Source of the DNA: Candidatus Parcubacteria bacterium
Lineage (GTDB): Bacteria > Patescibacteriota > Minisyncoccia > JAHIHE01 > JAGLIN01
Assembly: GCA_023142975.1 (NCBI GenBank)
Contig: JAGLIN010000050.1
Span: forward strand, 1-16,702
DNA length: 16,702 nucleotides
Direction: 5' to 3'
Part shown: positions 7,274 to 14,258 of the stretch, piece after piece
How the letters are laid out: the number at the start of each line of letters is the position of its first letter
Position numbering within the stretch: position 1 is the stretch's first letter
Made by a program: the position numbers and the translations under genes
Notes under the pieces: model-generated
The model's input: only the letters and a program-made list of their open reading frames with translations
What the model was told of the DNA's origin: nothing
Database searches by the model: none

Positions 7274-7329
7274 TTCAACACCTCCCCCCCCCGCCCGCTA
7301 AAAACGAGCGGAGGGTGATTGGTGTTGAA
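7274..7329. repeat. Hairpin with nine-C tract before the subtilase gene
   Basis: Outer 9-bp arms TTCAACACC and GGTGTTGAA enclose inner GC-rich arms (CCGCCCGCT and GAGCGGAGGG). A run of nine C (7284-7292) lies in the left arm. On the minus strand the hairpin sits in the transcript between the YGTL protein and the subtilase, about 37 bases before the subtilase start. No T tract follows, so it may be a processing or stability hairpin rather than a full terminator. Confidence 0.65.
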
Positions 7330-7417
7330 AAATAGAATTGAATCTATTTTCACTTATTCCATAACTATAAAATTCTATAAAACAGTTTTTTGGGAATGCT
7401 TAAAGCAATTGAAGCAA

Positions 7418-7936
7418 TTAAATCCCATGCTCCGTTGCTACCACATAAATATAAGTAGTTGCTATCTCTCCAGTACCAGCACTTCCAGTGTTTGGCATAT
7501 AGAATGTTGACGAGAATTTTTGGGTTCCTCCGGAAGCAGTAATATCACTAGCCCAAGACGCACTCGTATCTGTTAAAAACTGTTCAGTTATTCCTGGCGT
7601 ATCTCCTGTTACACTATGTTTAAATTCATCAACATTAACTATTGAAGTAACAAGATCCCACGGACCACCCGTAACTGTAGCCTCTGCTCCTCTTACTGAA
7701 AAATCTGCGCTAACATTACCCGTATTTGTTGCAGTAAAATAATCTGCAGCAGTGGAAGCATTCTCTGTAAATGCTAAAGTTCCATAATCTACTATATCAG
7801 GACCTACAGTTAATGAAATTTCTTTCACGCTAACTGTAGCGGCAACATTCCCTTCGTCCGCTCCCTGCACTCCTACTCCCACCGCCATACCAACCATCGC
7901 TAAAACACAAAGAGACGCAATAAATTGTTTATTCAT
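7418..7936 (-). CDS. Small secreted YGTL beta-sandwich surface protein
   Basis: No named family recognised. A 172-aa protein with a signal peptide (1-25, cleavage near VQGA) and a mature part that looks like one beta-sandwich. Key stretches are ISLTVGPDIVDYGTL (40-54), ATNTGNVSADFSVRG (69-83), GGPWDLV (90-96) and a final strand ending in VVATE. The same order of motifs forms the C-terminal domain of the subtilase encoded next. There is no anchor or sorting signal, so it is probably secreted or assembled on the surface. It has its own promoter and a 5' leader of about 130 bases, and heads the exported-protein cluster, consistent with an abundant structural protein. It could be the substrate or docking partner of the protease. 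Confidence 0.75.
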   Translation of the reverse strand: MNKQFIASLCVLAMVGMAVGVGVQGADEGNVAATVSVKEISLTVGPDIVDYGTLAFTENASTAADYFTATNTGNVSADFSVRGAEATVTGGPWDLVTSIVNVDEFKHSVTGDTPGITEQFLTDTSASWASDITASGGTQKFSSTFYMPNTGSAGTGEIATTYIYVVATEHGI

Positions 7937-8071
7937 ATTTTTAATTTAATCAATAAATTAAATTATTTAAATCTTCAGCTTTTTCGACCTTATCTTGTTC
8001 GGAATTTTTTTATCCTTTTAAAATCTTCAAAATCCCCAACAAGTAAAAGCTATATCTATATGCCTACAAAA

Positions 8072-8100
8072 AGTTTAACATTTTTTCTGATAAAAGACAA
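8072..8100 (-). promoter_or_regulatory. Promoter of the exported-protein cluster
   Basis: -35 TTGTCT (8100-8095), 17-base spacer, -10 TAAACT (8077-8072). It lies directly after a terminator and leaves an untranslated leader of about 130 bases before the ATG at 7936. An AT-rich inverted repeat (AATTTAAT, ATTAAATT) lies just before the start codon and could limit ribosome access. Confidence 0.6.
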
Positions 8101-8124
8101 CTTCACCTTACTTCAATAAAACAA

Positions 8125-8149
8125 CAAAACGGGCATAAAGCCCGTTTTG
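8125..8149 (-). terminator. Intrinsic terminator between fic and the exported-protein cluster
   Basis: Perfect 10-bp stem CAAAACGGGC with GCCCGTTTTG around a five-base loop. On the minus strand it is followed by TTGTTTTATT. It lies 138 bases after the fic stop codon and directly before the next promoter. Bases 7937-8287 hold this terminator, the promoter and the leader, and no gene. Confidence 0.8.
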
Positions 8150-8287
8150 CGCAGATTTTCTTGAATCAATAAACAGATAATAAAATAATAATATACCTTT
8201 AGAAAAGTCAACGCTATCAGCCTGCGCCTGCTACCAAACACAATCTAATCAAAAGGGTTTGATTTTTATTCTTTCGTTCATAAATTA

Positions 8288-9325
8288 TCAATTAAAATAA
8301 TTGTTTACGGCATCCTCAAATTGCTCAATAAATATTTTCTTAAAATAAGAAACATTATTTATCTCGTAAAATAACAAACTTGCCTTTTTGTATTCTTTTA
8401 CATCAACTATTCTATAAGAAAGCGGAATAGAGTTATGCGCCAAAAGTATAGCGTTAGAAATCATTCTTGCCGTTCGCTTGTTCCCATCATCAAATGCCTG
8501 AATATATAAAATTAAAATTAAAGATAAAAATACTTTTTCAAAAAAAGATTCCTTTTTATTTATTAACTTAACCATTTCTTGTAAAACTTCTTTTAGTTGA
8601 AAACCATTTCCTAACGGCTTGTATTTTGTGCCGGTAATTCCAACGATCTCATTTCTGATATTTTGCGAAATATTAAGTTCTTTCGTTAAAACCCTATGAA
8701 CATATTCAATATCGGAATAATCCAGCTTTAAAAATCTTTGCCTGTTCTGGATAGCTCCATTAAAAGCGTCTTTATGATTAAGGATCATCTGCGTCTCCTC
8801 CTTGCTTTTCCCCTCTTCTTTTATATTTTCTTTTATTAAGGCTTCTGTGCTTAAAAGAGAGTAAGTATTCCCCTCTATCTCCGAGGACTTCCAAGAAAAT
8901 TCAATCATAATTCTCTCAAATTCTTTATTGATAAGAGTTTGGCTTTTATACTTTGAAAAGTTTTTTATAAATTCATTGTGTAAATTTTGCAGCTTGTCTG
9001 TTTCTTCCTTCGTAAAAACATCTTTTTCTAGAATTTTGAAAATATCAAAATTAAAATTTTCTTTAACAGCTCTTTCTATGTATGGAGTAGAAAAATATTT
9101 CTCAACATTAATTTCCCTTAGAATTTTATGAGCTTCAGACAGAGAATAAACAACAAAAGCTCCCGCGCCGCTTTTATTTAAAATATTTTGCTTGCGCAAA
9201 AAAGATAAATCTCTGGTGATTGTTTCCCGGGAATATTTATCATCAAAAAAACCAACCAAATCTTTATTTTTAAAAGATTGATTTTCCTTTGCAAATTCTA
9301 TAATTTGTTCTTGTCTTTTATTCAT
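8288..9325 (-). CDS. Winged-helix Fic-family protein with a degenerate active site
   Basis: A 345-aa protein. Residues 1-60 look like a DeoR-type winged helix with recognition helix SRETITRDLSFL (32-43), so DNA binding is expected. Residues 110-340 match the Fic fold, whose active members transfer AMP or another phosphate-linked group to a target hydroxyl. An inhibitory helix motif SSEIEGN (147-153, Glu151) precedes the core, as in N-terminally autoinhibited Fic proteins. The core motif, normally HPFxDGNGRTAR, reads QAFDDGNKRTAR (276-287). The catalytic His is replaced by Gln (codon CAG) and one Gly by Lys, while the phosphate-binding Asp-Gly-Asn and both Arg remain. It may therefore bind nucleotide without classical AMPylation, perhaps as a sensor or regulator. 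It stops at TGA followed at once by TAA. Its promoter overlaps a repeat array, and its mRNA may be leaderless. Confidence 0.9.
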   Translation of the reverse strand: MNKRQEQIIEFAKENQSFKNKDLVGFFDDKYSRETITRDLSFLRKQNILNKSGAGAFVVYSLSEAHKILREINVEKYFSTPYIERAVKENFNFDIFKILEKDVFTKEETDKLQNLHNEFIKNFSKYKSQTLINKEFERIMIEFSWKSSEIEGNTYSLLSTEALIKENIKEEGKSKEETQMILNHKDAFNGAIQNRQRFLKLDYSDIEYVHRVLTKELNISQNIRNEIVGITGTKYKPLGNGFQLKEVLQEMVKLINKKESFFEKVFLSLILILYIQAFDDGNKRTARMISNAILLAHNSIPLSYRIVDVKEYKKASLLFYEINNVSYFKKIFIEQFEDAVNNYFN

Positions 9326-9331
9326 AGTCCC

Positions 9332-9360
9332 ATCTTATCATCATTGCGTCATTATTTCAA
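9332..9360 (-). promoter_or_regulatory. Promoter of the fic gene, operator in the spacer
   Basis: -35 TTGAAA (9360-9355), 17-base spacer, -10 TAAGAT (9337-9332). Only GGGACT separates the -10 from the ATG at 9325, so transcription would start at or within a base or two of the start codon. One copy of the ATTGCGTCAT repeat fills most of the spacer. Confidence 0.7.
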
Positions 9361-9448
9361 GCCCATTGCGTCATCTATTGAAGAACTAATCAAAAAACCT
9401 TATTTTAAATCGTTTTATTGCGTCATTATTTATTCAGCATTGCGTCTT
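9343..9448. repeat. Four-copy ATTGCGTCAT operator-like array
   Basis: Direct repeats start at 9343, 9365, 9417 and 9439. The first three are identical; the fourth reads ATTGCGTCTT. Spacings are 22, 52 and 22 bases, close to whole turns of the helix, so all would face one side. Copy 1 lies between the -35 and -10 of the fic promoter, copy 2 just upstream of the -35. Binding there would block the promoter. The N-terminal winged helix of the Fic protein is the natural candidate ligand (inference). Confidence 0.75.
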
Positions 9449-9494
9449 TTTGTCAGACATTATCTTAAAATAACAAAGTATAATATTTTTCTTG

Positions 9495-9566
9495 TACCGC
9501 CTAGGGGAATCGAACCCCTGTTTCCAGGATGAGAACCTGGTGTCCTAACCACTAGACGAAGGCGGC
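9495..9566 (-). tRNA. tRNA-Glu (anticodon CTC)
   Basis: A complete cloverleaf on the minus strand: acceptor arm GCCGCCT with AGGCGGT, anticodon stem CCAGG/CCTGG around TTCTCAT (anticodon CTC, reading GAG), T arm AGGGG-TTCGATT-CCCCT, discriminator A. The first acceptor pair is G-T instead of G-C. The 3' CCA is not encoded. It has its own promoter; the fic locus lies directly beyond its 3' end. Confidence 0.93.
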
Positions 9567-9572
9567 AAGCAT

Positions 9573-9660
9573 AGTTTATAAAGTATAAAGTTATAAGGCT
9601 ATAAAGTCAACCTCACCTCGCTAACTTTATGAACTTTACAAACTTTCTACTTTATAAACT
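9573..9660. repeat. Inverted repeat joining the murF end and the tRNA promoter
   Basis: AGTTTATAAAGTA (9573-9585) and TACTTTATAAACT (9648-9660) are perfect 13-base inverted copies. Several further TATAAAGT-type units lie between them. The right copy covers the last codons of murF; the left copy overlaps the -10 of the tRNA-Glu promoter. On the murF transcript they could form a hairpin, but no T tract follows. Confidence 0.6.
9582..9610 (-). promoter_or_regulatory. Promoter of tRNA-Glu
   Basis: -35 TTGACT (9610-9605), 17-base spacer, -10 TATACT (9587-9582). The expected start near 9575 leaves fewer than ten bases before the mature tRNA 5' end. It sits in the 80-base gap after murF. Confidence 0.8.
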
Positions 9661-10876
9661 CCGCCACAACTCTTTCCATCCTCATCGCTCTTGATCCTTT
9701 AACCAAAATCACATCATCAGATTTTATTTTATTTTTCAATAATTTAATCAGATCGTCAAGATCGTCAAAGTGAAAAATATTATCTTTTTTCATCCCGCTT
9801 TTTTCCGCTTGCTTGGAAATAATTTTACTTCTTTTGCCGTAAGTAAAAAGCAGATCAGCTGATTTTGGAACAAGCTTTCCTATCTCGCTATGACCGCGCT
9901 CGCAATATTCTCCAAGCTCAAGCATATCGCCCAAAACCGCAATTTTTCTTTTGACGTCAAGTTTTCCCAATGTTTCCAAGGCCGATGTCGCCGAAGCGGG
10001 ATTAGAATTAAAAGTATCGTCAATTATTAACGCGTTATTTATTCCTTTAATCAAACTCATTCTGCCTGGAAGCGGACTGTAATTAGACAACTTTTCAGAT
10101 ATTTCAACCAAGTTATATCCAAAATGAATTCCAACTGCCGAAGCCGCCAAAGCAGTATAAACCTGTCCCCGACCCAAAGCGTAAGGAAGCCGAAAAGGAA
10201 CGGTTGTTCCATTATAAGAAATTTTGAAACTCATTCCAATTAAACCGCTTTCTATTTTCCATTTTTTGTCTCCTGAAAATATTTCCCCCGCTTTTATAAT
10301 AGAACCATCGTTAAATCCGTATGATATTATTTCTGGTCTGATGTTTTCTGATAAATCCTTTATAATATCATCATCGCAGTTTAATATCGCAATATCTTTT
10401 TTCTTTAACGATTTTATAAGCAAACTTTTTTCTTTAGCAATATGCTTCGCGTTTTTGAAATATTTTGTATGAGGAGGAAATTTTCCAATGTTCGTCAAGA
10501 TTCCAACATTTGGCTTTACTATTTCAAGCATTTTTTTCATATCATCTGGGCGGTCAACGCCCATCTCTAAAATTAATATTTCCAGATATTCAACTTTTTT
10601 AATTATCATTTTGACAGCCAAAAAAATAATCTTTATCCATTTCACGACCGATCGTCCTCCGCTCTCTGCTCCTATAATCGCAAGCGGAATTCCAATGTCA
10701 GTTTTACAATAATTTTCGTTAGACGCTATTTTATATTTATCTTTCAAAACTTCACAAATCGCCTTCTTAACACTACTCTTTCCAACACTTCCCGTAATAC
10801 CAACAACTACTGGATTATATTTAACCAGTATTTTTTTAGATAAAATATTCAGAATTTTGATGATAATATATCTCAT
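9647..10876 (-). CDS. murF: MurF-type Mur ligase without the N-terminal domain
   Basis: Probable UDP-MurNAc-tripeptide:D-Ala-D-Ala ligase, the last cytosolic amino-acid addition in peptidoglycan precursor synthesis. I prefer the ATG at 10876 (409 aa) because MRYIIIKILNIL leads directly into the domain. A TTG at 10927 would add 17 residues and cannot be excluded. The ATP P-loop GITGSVGKSS comes only about 25 residues from the start, so the usual N-terminal UDP-binding domain of some 80-90 residues is missing. The central domain keeps EMGVDRPDDM and GRMSLIKGINNALIIDD. The C-terminal domain keeps GDMLELG and the MurF hallmark KGSRAMRMERVV. It follows ftsI with no terminator between. murE, which often stands here, is absent. 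Confidence 0.88.
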   Translation of the reverse strand: MRYIIIKILNILSKKILVKYNPVVVGITGSVGKSSVKKAICEVLKDKYKIASNENYCKTDIGIPLAIIGAESGGRSVVKWIKIIFLAVKMIIKKVEYLEILILEMGVDRPDDMKKMLEIVKPNVGILTNIGKFPPHTKYFKNAKHIAKEKSLLIKSLKKKDIAILNCDDDIIKDLSENIRPEIISYGFNDGSIIKAGEIFSGDKKWKIESGLIGMSFKISYNGTTVPFRLPYALGRGQVYTALAASAVGIHFGYNLVEISEKLSNYSPLPGRMSLIKGINNALIIDDTFNSNPASATSALETLGKLDVKRKIAVLGDMLELGEYCERGHSEIGKLVPKSADLLFTYGKRSKIISKQAEKSGMKKDNIFHFDDLDDLIKLLKNKIKSDDVILVKGSRAMRMERVVAEFIK

Positions 10877-10936
10877 AATAATGTTTTTTATGTCATTGAC
10901 ACTTTTTAAAAAACCAAGAGACTGCAACCTAAAAAG

Positions 10937-12679
10937 CTATTCCGTCATCGGTATATTATAATGATTTATTAATTCTTGAGACAACTCTCTAAAAACAGGA
11001 GCTACAGTGTTTGCCGCGTAAGGCGCATTTGTCGGACTGTCTAATTTCACCAATATTGAAAATTTTGGATTTGGTATCGGGCCAAACCCGACAAATGTAT
11101 GGATCGTTTTGTCTTCCTCGTATCCTTTTCCATCTTTTTTAGGAATTTGGGCTGTTCCTGTTTTTCCAGCAAATTTATATCCGCTTACTATAGCCTGCTC
11201 GGCATGTCCATTTTTTATGACACTCGTCATCATTGCTGAAACTAAGTTTGCCGTTTTTGGAGACACAACCTGACAAACAACTTTTGGCTCTTTTTTTTCG
11301 GAATGCCCGTTAGCTCCGATAAGCTCGTCAACTACATATGGCCTCATTAGTTTTCCATCATTGGCGAAAGATGAAATAGCGGTTAAAATCGCCAAGGGAG
11401 TAACAGAAATTCCTTGCCCATAAGATGCGGTTGCGTAATTAATATCTTTTTTATCATCCAAGTTAGAAAGACTTCCTCGCGCTTCACCTTTGATTTCAAT
11501 TCCCGTAAGTTCATCAAGTTTAAATAACCTTAAATAATTATAGAAATCATCTTTTTCTGTTTGCTGTTGAATGAAGACAGATCCCGTATTTAATGATTTT
11601 TCCAGAATCTGAGTCATATTTTGTTTTCCATTTGATTTTCCGTCGGAATTGCGAATAGTCCATCCGTCAATCTTGACAACTCCTTTATCAACATAAGTAG
11701 TGCCTGGACTAATTTTTCCAAGATCAAGACCGATAGCCATTGTGATCGGTTTTTGAATAGATCCCGGCTCATAAAGATTATGAATGCCTGAATTTAAAAA
11801 CACGCTCATATCCTCTTCTTTAAAATATTCATTTGGATTATAATTTGGATATTGAGCCATGGCTATAATGGCCCCGGTTTTTGGATTCATAATAATTATA
11901 TTTCCACTCTCAGCTCCATATCTAATAACTGCCTCCTTAAGTTTTATCTCTGAAATATATTGAATCGTCTGATCAATAGTTAATATTATATCATCTCCGT
12001 CTTCTGGAGACTGCGCGTTTTTAGAACCGAATGTTATCCATTTTCCTGAAGAATCTTTTTCAAGTTCCAAAAAACCCATCGTTCCTTTCAATCTCTCGTT
12101 ATAATAACCTTCTATTCCGTATTGACCGACTTTTTCATGTCCAGAATAACCGAGAAAACCAACTATATTAGCCGCCAAATAATTTCCTGGATAATATCTT
12201 ATTATTTCTGGACTTGTTTTTATTCCTATAATATTTTCACTCTTTATTTCCTTTGCCACTTCATCCCGAACCTTGCGCTTTATCACTTCATAAGGATCAT
12301 CTTTTTTATTTATGATATTAAAAATATCCATCTCTTCCATTTCTAATAATTCCGATAGCTTTGCGGCAGTCTCCTCTTTGTTAATAATATTTTTAGGAAC
12401 AGCATATATTAAACTTGATTCTCTGTTAACCGCCAAGGGATAGATTTCGTCTGAATAGGCATCCTTAATAAATATCTCGCCGCGTTCTGGAATTATTTTT
12501 TCAAAAAATTCATGTTGATTTTGCGCTAACGCTTTGTAAAAGCTATAGCTCACAACTTGAACCTGAAAAAGTTTTAACAAAACTATTAAAAAAAGCGCTA
12601 TTACAACAGCAGCCAAAATATGCACGCGCTTGATAAAATTATTGCTACTTTTAAAAGAATTTCTATTTAATCTTTTCAT
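10937..12679 (-). CDS. ftsI: Division transpeptidase (penicillin-binding protein 3 / FtsI type)
   Basis: Class B penicillin-binding protein that cross-links septal peptidoglycan outside the membrane. At 580 aa it has one N-terminal transmembrane helix (18-40), a dimerisation or pedestal domain (about 60-225, with ERGEIFIKD) and the transpeptidase domain (about 230-570). Active-site motifs are complete: Ser307 in SIQK (SxxK), SLN at 362-364 (SxN) and KTGT at 506-509. There are no C-terminal PASTA domains. It follows the FtsL-like gene as usual in the dcw cluster, but a 98-bp palindrome separates the two and ends six bases before the ATG. No Shine-Dalgarno is visible. PBP2-type elongation enzymes share these motifs; the position next to ftsL and mraZ favours FtsI. 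Confidence 0.93.
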   Translation of the reverse strand: MKRLNRNSFKSSNNFIKRVHILAAVVIALFLIVLLKLFQVQVVSYSFYKALAQNQHEFFEKIIPERGEIFIKDAYSDEIYPLAVNRESSLIYAVPKNIINKEETAAKLSELLEMEEMDIFNIINKKDDPYEVIKRKVRDEVAKEIKSENIIGIKTSPEIIRYYPGNYLAANIVGFLGYSGHEKVGQYGIEGYYNERLKGTMGFLELEKDSSGKWITFGSKNAQSPEDGDDIILTIDQTIQYISEIKLKEAVIRYGAESGNIIIMNPKTGAIIAMAQYPNYNPNEYFKEEDMSVFLNSGIHNLYEPGSIQKPITMAIGLDLGKISPGTTYVDKGVVKIDGWTIRNSDGKSNGKQNMTQILEKSLNTGSVFIQQQTEKDDFYNYLRLFKLDELTGIEIKGEARGSLSNLDDKKDINYATASYGQGISVTPLAILTAISSFANDGKLMRPYVVDELIGANGHSEKKEPKVVCQVVSPKTANLVSAMMTSVIKNGHAEQAIVSGYKFAGKTGTAQIPKKDGKGYEEDKTIHTFVGFGPIPNPKFSILVKLDSPTNAPYAANTVAPVFRELSQELINHYNIPMTE

Positions 12680-12684
12680 TATAT

Positions 12685-12782
12685 TTTGGAGTATAGAACG
12701 AGCCGCAGCGAAGTTCTATTTGAAAACTAAATTAAATGATTTTTCAAGTCAAACTTCGCTGCGGCTCGTTTGACACTCCAAA
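12685..12782. repeat. 98-bp structured palindrome between ftsL and ftsI
   Basis: Nested arms. Outer TTTGGAGT/ACTCCAAA (8 bp); core AACGAGCCGCAGCGAAGTT and its exact complement (19 bp, 12697-12715 and 12752-12770); inner TTGAAAA/TTTTCAA. The stems are separated by four-base blocks that do not pair across arms. Within each arm those blocks are self-complementary: ATAG...CTAT on the left, GTCA...TGAC on the right. Each arm can therefore fold alone as a 7-bp hairpin, or the two can form one long stem. It fills most of the ftsL-ftsI gap. Confidence 0.85.
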
Positions 12783-12826
12783 CGCATAAATCCCAAATTT
12801 AAAAAATACTTATTGCTTACCGCTTT

Positions 12827-13177
12827 TTACTCCATCGCGACCGCGCTTGAAATTGAAGTTATATAGGTAATGTTTTTATAATCAATCACGCTTAATTTTC
12901 CAAATTCGTTTTCTAAATTATTCATAGATTTCAAATCAGCTATTTTTATTAGCATTTTTTGATTTTCTCGTTGCAGCTCAAAAAGTGTTTTTTCGTAATT
13001 TTCTATTTCATAACCCTTAGTGGCAACTCCGCTTATTTGAAAAACATACACTAATCCAGCCACGCAAATTAAAACAGCAGAAAGCACGCTAACAGTAAAT
13101 TTGCTTTCCTTCGCCCTTCGAGAAACAGTTTTCCTTCTTATTTTGTTTCTTTTTTTATTTAAATGTCTCAGTGTCAT
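12827..13177 (-). CDS. ftsL: FtsL-like division protein (short coiled-coil membrane protein)
   Basis: A 116-aa bitopic protein with a very basic cytoplasmic N-terminus (MTLRHLNKKRNKIRRK), one transmembrane helix at about 28-47 and a coiled coil at about 56-88 (ENYEKTLFELQRENQKMLIKIADL). This is the FtsL/DivIC design; such proteins link the FtsQ-FtsB complex to the septal synthases FtsW and FtsI. Sequence similarity in the family is low, so the call rests on architecture and on its place between rsmH and ftsI, the normal ftsL slot. It starts 103 bases after rsmH, behind an A/C-rich stretch with no Shine-Dalgarno. Confidence 0.8.
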   Translation of the reverse strand: MTLRHLNKKRNKIRRKTVSRRAKESKFTVSVLSAVLICVAGLVYVFQISGVATKGYEIENYEKTLFELQRENQKMLIKIADLKSMNNLENEFGKLSVIDYKNITYITSISSAVAME

Positions 13178-13179
13178 AG

Positions 13180-13240
13180 TTGTGTTTTGTTATTTTGTGT
13201 TTTGTTTGGTCTTTGTGTCTTGAAATTTGTGTTTTTTAAA
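13180..13240 (-). other. A/C-rich unstructured leader before ftsL
   Basis: On the minus strand this stretch is nearly free of G and T and is made of variations on ACAAA and ACACAAA up to the ftsL ATG. It has no ribosome-binding site and almost no self-complementarity. It could be an open ribosome landing site or a degenerate low-complexity repeat. Confidence 0.45.
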
Positions 13241-13280
13241 CTATTGAGCTGAAGCCCTTGCTCCAAAATAATATTTAATA

Positions 13281-14243
13281 TTATATTCTCCTCGCCACTC
13301 TTAGTTTCCCGCTTCTCGCTCTCGGATTTTCTAAGACTTCTTCTTCGCTCGCGACAATCGGTTTTTTCGTAATAATTTCCAACCTTTTCCGATGCTGACA
13401 AACACATACCGGCACTTCCGGTCCGCAAACGCAATCCTTTGATTCTTTTTGAAAAAATCGTTTTACTATTCTATCTTCCAAAGAATGAAAAGAAATTACC
13501 GCAATTCTTCCGCCGACTTCTATATTTTCTAAAACTTGCGGGAGAACATTTTCTAAATTTTTAAGCTCTTCATTAACTTCTATCCGCAACGCTTGAAAAG
13601 TTCTTGTCGCAAAATGAATTCTTTGCCTTTTATATTTTGCCGGCGTCGCTTCAGAAATTATCTTGACTAATTGCCGCGTATTAATTATCTTATTTATTTT
13701 TCTTTCTTTTATTATTTCTTTCGCAATATTTTTTGCGTATCTCTCCTCGCCATAATTCTTTAAAATCAATCTAATCGCGTCTTCGCTCCAATTATTGAGA
13801 ATGTGTTCCGCGGTTTTATAATTATTACTTCTATAATTAGCTCCGCAATTAGCTCCGCCCATTCTCATATCTAAGGGAGCGTTTTTTAGAAACGAAATTC
13901 CTAAAGCTTCATTGTTTAACTGTTGCGACGAAATCCCCAGATCCAGAAGAAATATATCAAATGAACAAAAATCGCTTTCCTTTTTAATCTCAATAAAATC
14001 CTTAAAATTTCCTTTTTTAAAAATTATTCTTTCGGCATATTTTTTTAATTTTTCTTTACTTTCTTTTATCGCTTCATCGTCCAAATCAATTCCCAACAAT
14101 TTTCCGTCTGGCGATGTTTTTTCTAAAATCGCCTCACTATGTCCCCCGCCCCCCAAAGTTCCGTCAATCAAGTTTTCTCCCTGTTTCGGATTTATAAATT
14201 TAACGACTTCATTTAGTAAAACTGGGATATGGAAATAAGACAT
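13281..14243 (-). CDS. rsmH: 16S rRNA (cytosine(1402)-N(4))-methyltransferase
   Basis: Also known as MraW. It transfers a methyl group from S-adenosylmethionine to N4 of C1402 in the ribosomal P site. At 320 aa it is normal length. The N-terminus HIPVLLNEVV is typical and supports the ATG at 14243. SAM-binding motifs are DGTLGGGGHS (27-36) and GIDLDDEA (51-58). Family motifs LLDLGISSQQ (99-108), PLDMRM (123-128) and SFHSLEDR (251-258) are intact. Four Cys at 271, 273, 280 and 282 (CVCGPEVPVCVC) could bind a metal and are a common variant. The C-terminus NPRARSGKLRVARR is complete. It normally follows mraZ directly; here a repeat-flanked GIY-YIG ORF lies between them. Confidence 0.96.
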   Translation of the reverse strand: MSYFHIPVLLNEVVKFINPKQGENLIDGTLGGGGHSEAILEKTSPDGKLLGIDLDDEAIKESKEKLKKYAERIIFKKGNFKDFIEIKKESDFCSFDIFLLDLGISSQQLNNEALGISFLKNAPLDMRMGGANCGANYRSNNYKTAEHILNNWSEDAIRLILKNYGEERYAKNIAKEIIKERKINKIINTRQLVKIISEATPAKYKRQRIHFATRTFQALRIEVNEELKNLENVLPQVLENIEVGGRIAVISFHSLEDRIVKRFFQKESKDCVCGPEVPVCVCQHRKRLEIITKKPIVASEEEVLENPRARSGKLRVARRI

Positions 14244-14258
14244 AGAGTTAAATTAATT

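Noticed and set aside
8285..8290. fic TGA codon as evidence for UGA recoding to Gly, known in some CPR lineages
   Set aside because: A TAA follows at once, no gene here has an internal in-frame TGA, and the other genes end in TAA or TAG. The window neither requires nor tests recoding.
9343..9448. Repeat array as a CRISPR
   Set aside because: The repeats are only ten bases, the spacings are unequal and no cas gene is nearby; promoter placement fits operators.
9495..9566. Attachment site at the tRNA 3' end
   Set aside because: No second copy of the tRNA 3' end and no integrase are visible in the window.
13174..13434. 86-aa minus-strand frame overlapping the end of rsmH and the ftsL leader
   Set aside because: It overlaps conserved rsmH codons in another frame, shows no domain and ends in low-complexity sequence.
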